A stretch of 64,000 nt of DNA from the NCBI GenBank assembly GCA_039976075.1, contig JBDWFY010000011.1:248001-312000 (forward strand), read 5' to 3'. The notes beneath the pieces were generated by a model, which worked only from the letters and a program-made list of their open reading frames with translations, was not told the DNA's origin and searched no databases. Shown here piece after piece: positions 7,630 through 15,876 of this stretch. The DNA is from JBDWFY01 sp039976075. GTDB lineage: Bacteria > Pseudomonadota > Alphaproteobacteria > Rhizobiales > Stappiaceae. The translations under genes and the position numbers were made by a program. Every line of letters starts with the position of its first letter. The stretch's first letter is position 1.

Positions 7630-9585
7630 CTAGCGCGGAAGCTCCCCGTTTCGAACGCGTTTTTCCAGCTGCAACAATTCCTGATTGCCCGGATTGACAA
7701 CCAGCGCGTCTTCAATTTCCTTCAAGGCCGCTTCTCTCTCGCCCGAGACGAACAACAGCCGCCCCACCATCGCCCTGGCGTCGACCAATTGAGGATCCAT
7801 ATGCGCCGCTTCCCGAAAGGCTGCGAGTGCGGCGGGAATGTTGTTCAGGACAATGGCCGTCTGACCATTGACCATGTGCGTTTCGGGGAAATCCGCCCGA
7901 GCCTGTAACGACGATTGCCAATCCCCCATTGCGCTGCGGGTCACATCCGAATAGCGCTGGGGCATGTACGCAATCGGCAGGCCCAGCAATTGACGCGCGG
8001 CGGCAATTCGAACCGATTTCATCGGATCCTCCAGGGCTCCGACGATCCGCTGAAAGCGCTCTACCGGTGGGGCAGCCTGTTGCAAGGTGACGGCTGCAGC
8101 CCGCACGAGCGGATCCTTGTCTTCGACAAGTCCGGCCACTTTCGCCGCCACCTCTTCAGTCGCCAGAGGGCGCAGAAAATCAAGTGCCGATGCCCTGACA
8201 ATACCGGGTAATGCCTTGTAGTCGGCAATGGCGAGCAGTTCTTCGGCTTCCGCACCGGTTCCGGCGTGAACTTTTGCGAATACGGTAGAGAAATGATCCC
8301 CGCGGTGAGGACTGTCCGGAAAACGCTTTTCCAGTTCCGCCGCCGCCCAGCCCGCCTCTTTATCAGAATGGCAATCGGTGCAGGTATTAGGAGCGCCGGT
8401 TGCGACGGACAAGTCGGGCCTGGGAACTCGGAAACTGTGATCCCGTCGTGCATCGATCCCCATGTAGGTGCGCTCGGTCATGTGGCAGGCAACACACTGC
8501 CCACCTTCAGAACCGGCGGCATGAAAGTGATGGTCCGGGGCGTCATAAAGCGCTTTTTTCAGCGTTGGAAATTCTGAGTTTCCTGCCGGAGAATGGCATT
8601 GAGTACAAACCGCATTGCCCTGTGCTTTCAGCGTGGCGCTATGTGGTTCATGACAGTTCGAACAGCGCACGCCGCGTTGATGCATCTTCGATTGCAGGAA
8701 CGAGCCGTAAACATAGACTTCATCGAGGATCGTTCCATCCGGATGATACAGACCCGGTCTGAGCAGACCCAGACGATAGCTGTCATGAAACGGTGTGCCG
8801 GGAAGTGCGCTGCCTTCTTCAAGGGGAGACCTTCTGGAATGGCATCCGGCGCATAGCTGGATTTCCGCTTCCGGTGAGGCTTTGGAAAAACCGGCCACCA
8901 GACCTTTTTTCGGCAATCCGGCCTGTTCCGGCTTGTCCGGTTGGCGAGCCCAGGACACATGCGCGGCACCAGGCCCATGACAGGCCTCGCAGCCCACACC
9001 GATTTCCGATTGCGTGCTTTCATACCGGCGCTGCTGCCGGTCATAATTCTTCTGGTAACCGGTCGCGTGACAGGAAGCACAGCGCCCGTTCCAGTTTTTG
9101 TAGGCGCCGGTCCAGTGAAAGCCCGACTGCGGATCGAGATCCTGTTCGGGATAAAGGTGATACCAGCGCCCCAACTCATGATCCCAGGCGACATCGAAAG
9201 CCTGCAGGCGTCCGGGCTCTGTTTCAATCAGATATTGCTGCAGTGGCGCGATCCCGGCGACGCCTTTGACTTCGTATGTAACGGGTTCGCCGCCAACATC
9301 CTCCGTCTCGATGAAATAGGTGCCTTCCTCTTTGAAGAAACGGGAAGACCGACCCTTATGGGTGAACAGACGGTTGTTGAAATCACCCAGTATTGCCAAA
9401 TCGTCCGGTTCCAGCCAGGCGTTGGCATGATGAGACTGGCCCCAGGCACTGGCGGCGTCTGCATGGCACTCAGCACAGATTTTGGAGCCGACATAATCGG
9501 GCGGGGAGGGCGCAGGCATTTCTGCTGCCAGCACAGTGCATGTACCCCACCAGACAACAGTCAGAAAAAGAAGCAGTGTTTTCAT
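7630..9585 (-). CDS. periplasmic octaheme cytochrome c with HEAT/TPR-like C-terminus
   Basis: This is a 651-residue exported protein with a signal peptide (residues 1-21). Eight CxxCH haem-binding motifs lie at residues 37, 169, 199, 245, 308, 327, 364 and 402, so eight c-type haems are predicted. The arrangement resembles the cytochrome c554/multihaem family. After about residue 410 the protein becomes helical and Ala-rich, first like HEAT repeats (VEDKDPLVRAAAVTLQ) and finally like TPRs (FREAAHMDPQLVDARAMVG). Its ATG overlaps the TGA of batD by four bases, so translation should be coupled. The partner and electron donor are unknown. Association with a MoxR/Bat chaperone-like operon suggests it needs, or serves, a periplasmic assembly process; this is inference. 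Confidence 0.85.
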   Translation of the reverse strand: MKTLLLFLTVVWWGTCTVLAAEMPAPSPPDYVGSKICAECHADAASAWGQSHHANAWLEPDDLAILGDFNNRLFTHKGRSSRFFKEEGTYFIETEDVGGEPVTYEVKGVAGIAPLQQYLIETEPGRLQAFDVAWDHELGRWYHLYPEQDLDPQSGFHWTGAYKNWNGRCASCHATGYQKNYDRQQRRYESTQSEIGVGCEACHGPGAAHVSWARQPDKPEQAGLPKKGLVAGFSKASPEAEIQLCAGCHSRRSPLEEGSALPGTPFHDSYRLGLLRPGLYHPDGTILDEVYVYGSFLQSKMHQRGVRCSNCHEPHSATLKAQGNAVCTQCHSPAGNSEFPTLKKALYDAPDHHFHAAGSEGGQCVACHMTERTYMGIDARRDHSFRVPRPDLSVATGAPNTCTDCHSDKEAGWAAAELEKRFPDSPHRGDHFSTVFAKVHAGTGAEAEELLAIADYKALPGIVRASALDFLRPLATEEVAAKVAGLVEDKDPLVRAAAVTLQQAAPPVERFQRIVGALEDPMKSVRIAAARQLLGLPIAYMPQRYSDVTRSAMGDWQSSLQARADFPETHMVNGQTAIVLNNIPAALAAFREAAHMDPQLVDARAMVGRLLFVSGEREAALKEIEDALVVNPGNQELLQLEKRVRNGELPR

Positions 9586-10868
9586 GCCGGGGCTCCGGGA
9601 TTGAGCGGTGGTAGGGTATTGCACTTCACGCCGTCCTTCGCCGCAGACCGGGCTTCATTTCGTGCTTTTTCCAGTAATTTCAAAAGGGTGTCCCACCTTT
9701 GTCCCTTCGGCGGATGCCTGTCCCGCCCGTATAGATCTGCGCCGAGCGCAGTCAGCGAATCCCTGATATCAGTCATGGTCAGTTGTCCGGGCCCCGCCGA
9801 ACTTCGGTTCTGCCATAGGGCGATCCACCGCATGGTTGCGTCCAGGTCTCGGGCGTGAATGGCAGCTCTTGCTTGCTGAAAAGCATACTCTCGGGATGCA
9901 ACCCAAGCTGCACGCTGCCGGGTTCGCATCGCCAAAATCGCAGGTCTGCCAAACCGGAACAGCAGCACCATTGCAACAACGACAAGACTGGCAAACACTG
10001 CCCAGAATGACACCGCGCGCCAGTTGGTTTCCTGCCGTGGGGCTGCCGGCAGATCGCCACGCACTGCGAGTTCAAATCCATCGAGGGTCGCGATTTCAAC
10101 TTTGTGCGTCGACAGATTGAACCATTCCAGACGAACCTCGGGGATCTGATACCGACCGCCGTTCTCCGCGACATAGGTCACGCGCTCCTGCCGTTTCCCC
10201 GACAACACACCGCGATTTTCGGTCTCTGTCAGAACCGGTTGGGCGCCGTAAGAGGACAGACCGGGCTGCGGCTTCGGTTCGATGAGCGGCGGCAGGACCA
10301 TAGGGGCGACGCCCTTTACTGTTGTGGTGAGTGAGCGCGTAAACGCATCGCCGGGCGCTAGATTTTCGATCTCGCCTTCCAGTGTTTCATCAAGTGTCAA
10401 ATCTTCTGCAGCAATAAACGGCAATAACCCCTCTGCGCCGGCGGGCACCACACCCTTGATGCGTAACGGCTCCGTCTTCAGGACCACACGGGTCGGATCA
10501 GGTGACCCGGGTTCGGCGTAATTCAGTTCGATTTCGCGCTCCGGGATATCGAAAGTACCGGCTGTCATCGGATAGATGCGATAGGATCGGGAAATGCCGG
10601 ACCAGGTCTCACCATCGATGGTCTCGCTTGTCGCAAACGACCCTTTTTGGGGAATGCGCACCATGACGTTGGGAACTTCAAAACTCGGATAGACCGGCGG
10701 CTTTGCCATCCACGTGGGCACCAGAACTGTTAGACGTAACAACACAGATTGCCCCGGTATCGTCTCGGTTTCTTCGAGGTCCATCCGCAAGATCGGCTCC
10801 TGAGCCGCCATCAGTCCCGACGGCAATAGCCCGAATATGAGCACGAACAGAAACAGCAATGGCTTCAT
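9582..10868 (-). CDS. BatD-like membrane-anchored periplasmic protein
   Basis: This 428-residue protein has a signal peptide (cleavage near LMAAQ), a large periplasmic part made of beta-rich segments typical of BatD/oxygen-tolerance proteins, one transmembrane helix at about residues 288-306 (AVFASLVVVAMVLLF) and a cytoplasmic helical tail. Bat proteins work with MoxR ATPases and VWA proteins and are thought to act in envelope assembly or stress tolerance. Both ends overlap neighbours by four bases (batB upstream, cytochrome downstream). Confidence 0.75.
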   Translation of the reverse strand: MKPLLFLFVLIFGLLPSGLMAAQEPILRMDLEETETIPGQSVLLRLTVLVPTWMAKPPVYPSFEVPNVMVRIPQKGSFATSETIDGETWSGISRSYRIYPMTAGTFDIPEREIELNYAEPGSPDPTRVVLKTEPLRIKGVVPAGAEGLLPFIAAEDLTLDETLEGEIENLAPGDAFTRSLTTTVKGVAPMVLPPLIEPKPQPGLSSYGAQPVLTETENRGVLSGKRQERVTYVAENGGRYQIPEVRLEWFNLSTHKVEIATLDGFELAVRGDLPAAPRQETNWRAVSFWAVFASLVVVAMVLLFRFGRPAILAMRTRQRAAWVASREYAFQQARAAIHARDLDATMRWIALWQNRSSAGPGQLTMTDIRDSLTALGADLYGRDRHPPKGQRWDTLLKLLEKARNEARSAAKDGVKCNTLPPLNPGAPA

Positions 10869-12394
10869 TGTGCGCCTCCGGCTGCTTCAAGCGCAAAGCG
10901 CATTTTCAGAAAATCGGATGTCCGGGTATCAACGGTCCGCATCCACTGTTCAGCGGTTTGGGGAACAACGTCCTTTTCGGCGACAATTTGCGTCTCTGTG
11001 CCGCGCGCCGCTTCATTGTCAAATACGACCTCATCCGCACCGATCCCCGCGTCCTCGCCGGTATCTGATTGCTCCCGCGACGTTTCCACATAGTCAAGAA
11101 TGAACTCGGCCAGCGCAAGGTTTTGTGCGGCGACGTCATTTCCAGGGTTCCGTTCCAGCGCCTTTTCAAACGCTGCGATACCTTCCCGGTAAGCACGCCC
11201 CTTGATCAGGGAAACGCCCTGGGCATTGGCGGCCTCGGAGCCTGGCAGCCGGGCATAAATGGCGGCACTCTCGGCATATTGCCCGTCTTTGTGCAAGGCA
11301 TAGCCCTTCCAGTACGGGTCTTCGAAAAACTCCGCCGCATTCTTGTATTTTCGATTTTGGACGGCAAGTTGTCCTTGCTGATCCGGAGTCAGGAACCAGT
11401 CCTTCCACCCTTCGGCCCGTGCTCCGTCGATTGGCCACAGCGACAGGGCACAGATCAGCACGACGGCCCAGCGCATGGTCCATCCGCGCCGGAACCAAAA
11501 CAGCATCAGAACCATGGCGGGCCAGGCGAGAAGCCAGCCTCGGTCATCCCATTTCTGTCTTTCGTCTTTTGACATGGCCTCTTGAAAAGCCGAGTGGAGG
11601 CGGCGCTCGATGGTGAGAATATCGGACGTGTCCGGTGTGACTTGTATGACGGCATTTCCAGCCAGTCGCTCCAGATCCGCGAGACCGCCACTGCTTGAAC
11701 CGATGGCAAGAAAAACGACGTTCGGTCCGTTCGCCTCGGCCAGTTCCTCGAACCCGCCCATATCCGCGCGGTCCAGTTCATCCAGTACAAACAGGATAGC
11801 GCCAGGCGTCTCTTCTGTGGCCAGTATGGATCGCGCCAGTGCCAGCGCATCGCTCGCATTGTCGCCGTCAACGGGCATGATGGCCGGAGACAGACCTTCC
11901 AAAAACGGCTGGATTACAGCCGGGTCCTCCGTCAGCGGCGTTACGCGATGTGCAGTTCCGGCATAGGCGATGAGAGCAGACCGGGCACCGGAACGTTCAG
12001 CCAGCAAATCGGTAATCTTCTGCTTGCCCCGTTCGAGCCTGTTGGGGGAAACGTCAACGGCGAGCATGCTCTCTGCAACCTTGAGAATGATGACAACCGG
12101 GGCTGTCTGGGCAAGCAGAGGATTAGGCACGCGAGACCAGGTCGGTCCAGCGGCCGCTGTGGCAATCAGGACCAGGATTACTACAACGCCATCTATCGCA
12201 TACAGACGGTGCTTTTTGTGATTACCGACGGTCAAGGCATCGGCGAGATGGGGGGCAATGCCTTCTGGCGCTTTGTTTGCCGGCCGCACCGACCGTCGGA
12301 TAAGCCACCACAGCAGACAGATCGGTGCGATGGCCAGAAGGATCCATGGGCGGATAAAGTGAAAGGCCTCCAGGGCATAAAAGTCGGGCATCAT
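10865..12394 (-). CDS. BatB-like VWA protein fused to a TPR domain, degenerate metal site
   Basis: This 509-residue protein has two N-terminal membrane helices, a von Willebrand A domain (about residues 85-285), another helix near 305-325 and a C-terminal TPR-like region that corresponds to the separate BatC of other operons. The region after the first helices reads ILKVAESMLAVDVSPNRLER. In typical BatB the start of this stretch is a DxSxS metal-adhesion site. Here the aspartate is a lysine and the first serine an alanine, so metal binding by this domain is doubtful. Both ends overlap neighbours in the ATGA manner. Confidence 0.8.
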   Translation of the reverse strand: MMPDFYALEAFHFIRPWILLAIAPICLLWWLIRRSVRPANKAPEGIAPHLADALTVGNHKKHRLYAIDGVVVILVLIATAAAGPTWSRVPNPLLAQTAPVVIILKVAESMLAVDVSPNRLERGKQKITDLLAERSGARSALIAYAGTAHRVTPLTEDPAVIQPFLEGLSPAIMPVDGDNASDALALARSILATEETPGAILFVLDELDRADMGGFEELAEANGPNVVFLAIGSSSGGLADLERLAGNAVIQVTPDTSDILTIERRLHSAFQEAMSKDERQKWDDRGWLLAWPAMVLMLFWFRRGWTMRWAVVLICALSLWPIDGARAEGWKDWFLTPDQQGQLAVQNRKYKNAAEFFEDPYWKGYALHKDGQYAESAAIYARLPGSEAANAQGVSLIKGRAYREGIAAFEKALERNPGNDVAAQNLALAEFILDYVETSREQSDTGEDAGIGADEVVFDNEAARGTETQIVAEKDVVPQTAEQWMRTVDTRTSDFLKMRFALEAAGGAQ

Positions 12395-13374
12395 GCGGCA
12401 GCCCTCCGCATCGACGCGAAATACAAACCTGCTGTTGTCGCAAAGCCGAGCAGCGCCGCAAGAGTGAGTAGATAATGACCCAGAGGTTCGCGCGGACGGT
12501 AACTCAGGGTCTCCGCCTGCCTGGGCGTCATGGCATCAATGCGCTGATAAACGGCGGCAAGCCCGGCCTCATCATCGGCGAAGAAAAAAGCGCCATCTGC
12601 ACGCGCGCTGATATCCTCAAGCGCTGCAACGTCGACACGATTCTCACCGGACCCTTCAGGATCCCCAACCGCGATGGTGATGATCTCAACACCGTTCTGT
12701 GCCGCAATTGCAGCCGCATTGACCGGACTCATCCGACTGCCGGTATCCGCTCCGTCGCTCAAGAGTATCAGAAGACGTTCATCAATCTCGCTGGTTCTGA
12801 AGGTCTGGATCGAAAGGCCAATCGCATCGCCGATAACCGTCTGGGGCCCAGCCATGCCGACTTCGGTCTGCTGCAACAGCTCTCTCACGGTACTGAGGTC
12901 TTCGGTGAACGGAGACTGTACGAATGCTTTTGTTCCAAAAACCACGAGCGCGACACGGTCGCTTTCCCGCGTTTCAATAAAAGTACCGACGACCCGCTTC
13001 ACCGCTTCAAGGCGCTGAACCCGTTCGCCATCAAGTCCCTTGAAATCACGCTGATCCATTGAACCGGAGATATCGATTGCAAGCATGACGTCGCGCGCTG
13101 ATTTTTCAATTTCTATCGGCGCACCCACCCTCTCCGGACGCGCTAGCGCGAACACAAGCAGGAGCCAAACGACTATTGCCCCTCCAATCTGCAGAACAGT
13201 CTTCGACAGTATTACGGAGCCCGATTTTGCTTCTGCCCCGGTGGCCCCGATAATTTCGCGAAAAAAGGGAAACCTGAGAGCAGGGATGCGCTCCCGGTAG
13301 GCGGGTATGACAAAATGAACCAGCAACGGCAGGGGCAGCAAAAGCAGCGCCCAGGGGAAAGCTAGTTCGATCAT
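12391..13374 (-). CDS. BatA-like VWA-domain membrane protein
   Basis: This is a 327-residue protein with N-terminal membrane segments, a von Willebrand A domain and a C-terminal helix near residues 303-318. The metal-adhesion motif is intact (AIDISGSMD), and a later LLSDGADTGS fits the same fold. The ATG at 13374 overlaps the TGA of the DUF4381 gene by four bases and is preferred over a longer upstream frame. It probably forms the metal-competent partner to the degenerate BatB that follows. Confidence 0.85.
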   Translation of the reverse strand: MIELAFPWALLLLPLPLLVHFVIPAYRERIPALRFPFFREIIGATGAEAKSGSVILSKTVLQIGGAIVVWLLLVFALARPERVGAPIEIEKSARDVMLAIDISGSMDQRDFKGLDGERVQRLEAVKRVVGTFIETRESDRVALVVFGTKAFVQSPFTEDLSTVRELLQQTEVGMAGPQTVIGDAIGLSIQTFRTSEIDERLLILLSDGADTGSRMSPVNAAAIAAQNGVEIITIAVGDPEGSGENRVDVAALEDISARADGAFFFADDEAGLAAVYQRIDAMTPRQAETLSYRPREPLGHYLLTLAALLGFATTAGLYFASMRRAAA

Positions 13375-13850
13375 CGACCGCTCTCCACTTTCGTTTGATG
13401 ATGTTTTACCCAGTAGCGGACCGCAGGTGTCAGCTGGAAATCGTCCGGCATTTTTTGATAGGGGATTTTCGAAAGAAGAGTGCCGTCTTCTTCTGTAAAG
13501 GGGGGCTTGGGACAGTTGGCGTTGAGAAACTGCCACCAGTCGCGTCCTGAAAGGCTCGCAACCTGTTCTCTTGGGTAAGCGGCCAACGCCGTGCGCCGCA
13601 ATATCCGTGCAAGAGCAACCGGATCGTGCCGTGCCGCATCAATTTCGTCGATTGCCGTGCGCCGATAGCCATTTCTGCGCCAGTATTTCCATAGAGCGAT
13701 ACATACCGATATCAGCATTGCACCGAGCAGCAAGCCAAGAATCACCCAGCCGCCTGTCTGCGGGAGCATGGAGACCGGTGCAGGTTCGGGGATCGGCTCC
13801 AGTCTGTCGAGCAATTCGGCAAGGGACAGGCCCTTGAGCTCCTCATTCAA
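13371..13850 (-). CDS. DUF4381 membrane protein
   Basis: This is a 159-residue protein. A short N-terminal segment is followed by one transmembrane helix (GWVILGLLLGAMLISVCIAL, about residues 31-50) and a cytoplasmic helical domain with RRTALAAYPREQVASLSGRD, as in the DUF4381 family found in MoxR/Bat operons. No ATG or GTG is available, so the start must be the TTG at 13850, whose last two bases with the next form the TGA of the DUF58 gene. This four-base TTGA overlap implies reinitiation rather than independent initiation. Confidence 0.75.
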   Translation of the reverse strand: MNEELKGLSLAELLDRLEPIPEPAPVSMLPQTGGWVILGLLLGAMLISVCIALWKYWRRNGYRRTAIDEIDAARHDPVALARILRRTALAAYPREQVASLSGRDWWQFLNANCPKPPFTEEDGTLLSKIPYQKMPDDFQLTPAVRYWVKHHQTKVESGR

Positions 13851-14833
13851 TGGCGTGCCCTCCCAAGTCCCATCAAACTGCGGATCTGGGGCAGGGTTTC
13901 CTCGCCGGCGCTGAGCGGCAGAACCGGCATGCCAATCTCATTCTGCCAGTTCAGGATTTCCGCCAGTCTTCCGCGGGACATATCGGCAAGCGCTGTGCGT
14001 ACGGAGGTCGTGCCGGTATCGATCTGTGCCTGCAGGCTGCCATCTGAAATCGTCAGGCGAATGTTGTCTGGAAGATCTGTGGCAATCGGATCGCTTACAA
14101 CGCACAGTACCAAATCGTTGTGACGGGCAAGAGTGCTCAGATGTTTGCGGGTCTGCTCGTCAATTCCGGCAAAATCGCTGATGATGATGATCAGGTGATT
14201 GCGTCGCGCAATGCGGGTAATCGATGACAACGGGCGATTGAGCGGCAGGCCTTCGCCGGAAGGCATATCGGCGGACAGTGACTGATTTGCGTGGGCAACA
14301 GCCGAGAGCAAACGATCCAGCGCGCGACGGCTTCGCTTGGGGCGGAACTCGGCGATATGGTCATCACCAAACACTATTCCGCCAACACGATCTCCCTGAT
14401 CGGCGATACGGAAGGCAATCAACGCGGCTGTCTCTGCCGCCGTTACCGATTTCATATTCAACTTCGATCCGAAGAACATCGTCAGGCGCTGATCGACGAC
14501 AATCAAGGACGGTTTGTCCCGCTCTTCGGTATAGACGCGCACATGGGGCTTTCCTGTACGGGCCGTCACTTTCCAGTCTATGGTTCTGGTATCGTCGCCC
14601 GGCAGGTAATCACACAATTCCTCAAAATTCAGACCCCGTCCCCTGAGGCGTGAGGCATGCCGTCCGTTGAGCACGCTCCGGGCTGGTTGACGGGGCAGGA
14701 AACGCAGGGCGCGAGCACGTCCCTCCAAACTGCGCAGATGGTCGAGATCGACTCGGACACGCGGATCGACACGCGAGATGCGCGCGGGTTTTGTACCCAG
14801 TCCTACCCGTCCATATGCGGCATTGTCTTTCAC
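13847..14833 (-). CDS. DUF58 protein (MoxR-associated)
   Basis: This 328-residue cytoplasmic protein carries the family hallmark G-LNFEELCDYLPGDDTRTIDW around residues 66-86, followed by a Rossmann-like VWA-related core (SLIVVDQR, LIIIISDF). DUF58 proteins regularly sit between MoxR and the Bat VWA proteins and are thought to be substrates or adaptors of the ATPase. It begins 10 bases after the moxR stop codon and overlaps DUF4381. Confidence 0.85.
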   Translation of the reverse strand: MKDNAAYGRVGLGTKPARISRVDPRVRVDLDHLRSLEGRARALRFLPRQPARSVLNGRHASRLRGRGLNFEELCDYLPGDDTRTIDWKVTARTGKPHVRVYTEERDKPSLIVVDQRLTMFFGSKLNMKSVTAAETAALIAFRIADQGDRVGGIVFGDDHIAEFRPKRSRRALDRLLSAVAHANQSLSADMPSGEGLPLNRPLSSITRIARRNHLIIIISDFAGIDEQTRKHLSTLARHNDLVLCVVSDPIATDLPDNIRLTISDGSLQAQIDTGTTSVRTALADMSRGRLAEILNWQNEIGMPVLPLSAGEETLPQIRSLMGLGRARH

Positions 14834-14843
14834 GACCCACTCC

Positions 14844-15842
14844 TCACGTCAGAGCGACCTGTGTCACGATTTCCTCCACGACGCGGTCCGGGGTGACGCC
14901 CGAGCCCTCCGCTTCAAAGGAAAGCGTCAGGCGATGGCGCAGAACATCTGCGGCAATCGCCCTGATATCCTGCGGATCAACATAATCGCGTTGGTGCAGC
15001 CATGCATGCGTCCTGCCGCACTTATCGAGCGCAAGGGAAGCCCGGGGACTGGCACCGATTTCGATCCAACGTGCCAGATCTTCTGAATAGTTTTCCGGCG
15101 TCCGCGTCGCATAGACCAGATCCGCCATATAACGTTCCATTGCCGGAGAAACATGGATCGCGGCGATTTCCCGGCGAGCGGAAAAAACGACATCCTGCGA
15201 AACAGGCGCTGCACTGGGTTTGCCTTGCTCCTCGTCGTCTTTTTTCACCAATGCAGCGGTTTCCTCACCCCGAACCAGACGGATCACCTCCACTTCATCC
15301 TCGACAGAGGGATAGGTGATCAGAACGTGCATCAGAAACCGGTCCATCTGTGCCTCCGGCAACGGATAGGTGCCTTCCTGTTCAACCGGATTCTGTGTCG
15401 CCATCACCATGAAGAGAGGAGCCATTTCATGCGTGGTTCCCGATACGGTGACCTGCCGCTCCTCCATTGCCTCAAGCAGGGCCGCCTGGACCTTCGCCGG
15501 TGCCCGGTTGATTTCGTCAGCCAGCACGAGATTGGCAAATATCGGCCCCGGTTCGAAGCGGAACGTTCCAGCGCCATCGACCTGGTGGTACACTTCCGTG
15601 CCCGTCACATCGGAAGGCAGCAGGTCAGGTGTGAACTGAATTCTGCTGAAGTCAGCGTCAAGGTTCTTGGCCAGTGCTTTGATGGCTCGTGTCTTGGCCA
15701 GGCCCGGCAGACCTTCGACAAGCAGGTTGCCATTGGCCAGCAACCCGATCAGCAACCGCTCTACAACATAGTCCTGGCCGATGATCGCCTGCGCTATCTT
15801 TGCTTTCAGGTCCCCGATCCTGGAAAGTGTTTGGGATGTCAT
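14844..15842 (-). CDS. MoxR-family AAA+ ATPase
   Basis: This is a 332-residue ATPase. The P-loop reads GLPGLAKT (residues 48-55), Walker B is LVLADEINRAP, and sensor 1 lies in MATQNPVEQEG. MoxR enzymes act as chaperones for metal or cofactor insertion and complex assembly, usually together with VWA proteins encoded beside them. The start chosen is the ATG at 15842, which has GGGGGAAAG about eight bases upstream. A short insertion rich in Lys, Asp and Glu (KKDDEEQGK) separates the two lobes. It leads the compact operon that runs to the octaheme cytochrome. Confidence 0.92.
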   Translation of the reverse strand: MTSQTLSRIGDLKAKIAQAIIGQDYVVERLLIGLLANGNLLVEGLPGLAKTRAIKALAKNLDADFSRIQFTPDLLPSDVTGTEVYHQVDGAGTFRFEPGPIFANLVLADEINRAPAKVQAALLEAMEERQVTVSGTTHEMAPLFMVMATQNPVEQEGTYPLPEAQMDRFLMHVLITYPSVEDEVEVIRLVRGEETAALVKKDDEEQGKPSAAPVSQDVVFSARREIAAIHVSPAMERYMADLVYATRTPENYSEDLARWIEIGASPRASLALDKCGRTHAWLHQRDYVDPQDIRAIAADVLRHRLTLSFEAEGSGVTPDRVVEEIVTQVALT

Positions 15843-15876
15843 TGAGACATCTTTCCCCCTGTCTTGATGCATCTGG

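Noticed and set aside
8941..9858. 305-codon plus-strand frame opposite the octaheme cytochrome and batD
   Set aside because: It is antisense to two well-supported genes, spans their junction and shows no domain pattern; its length follows from the composition of the coding strand.
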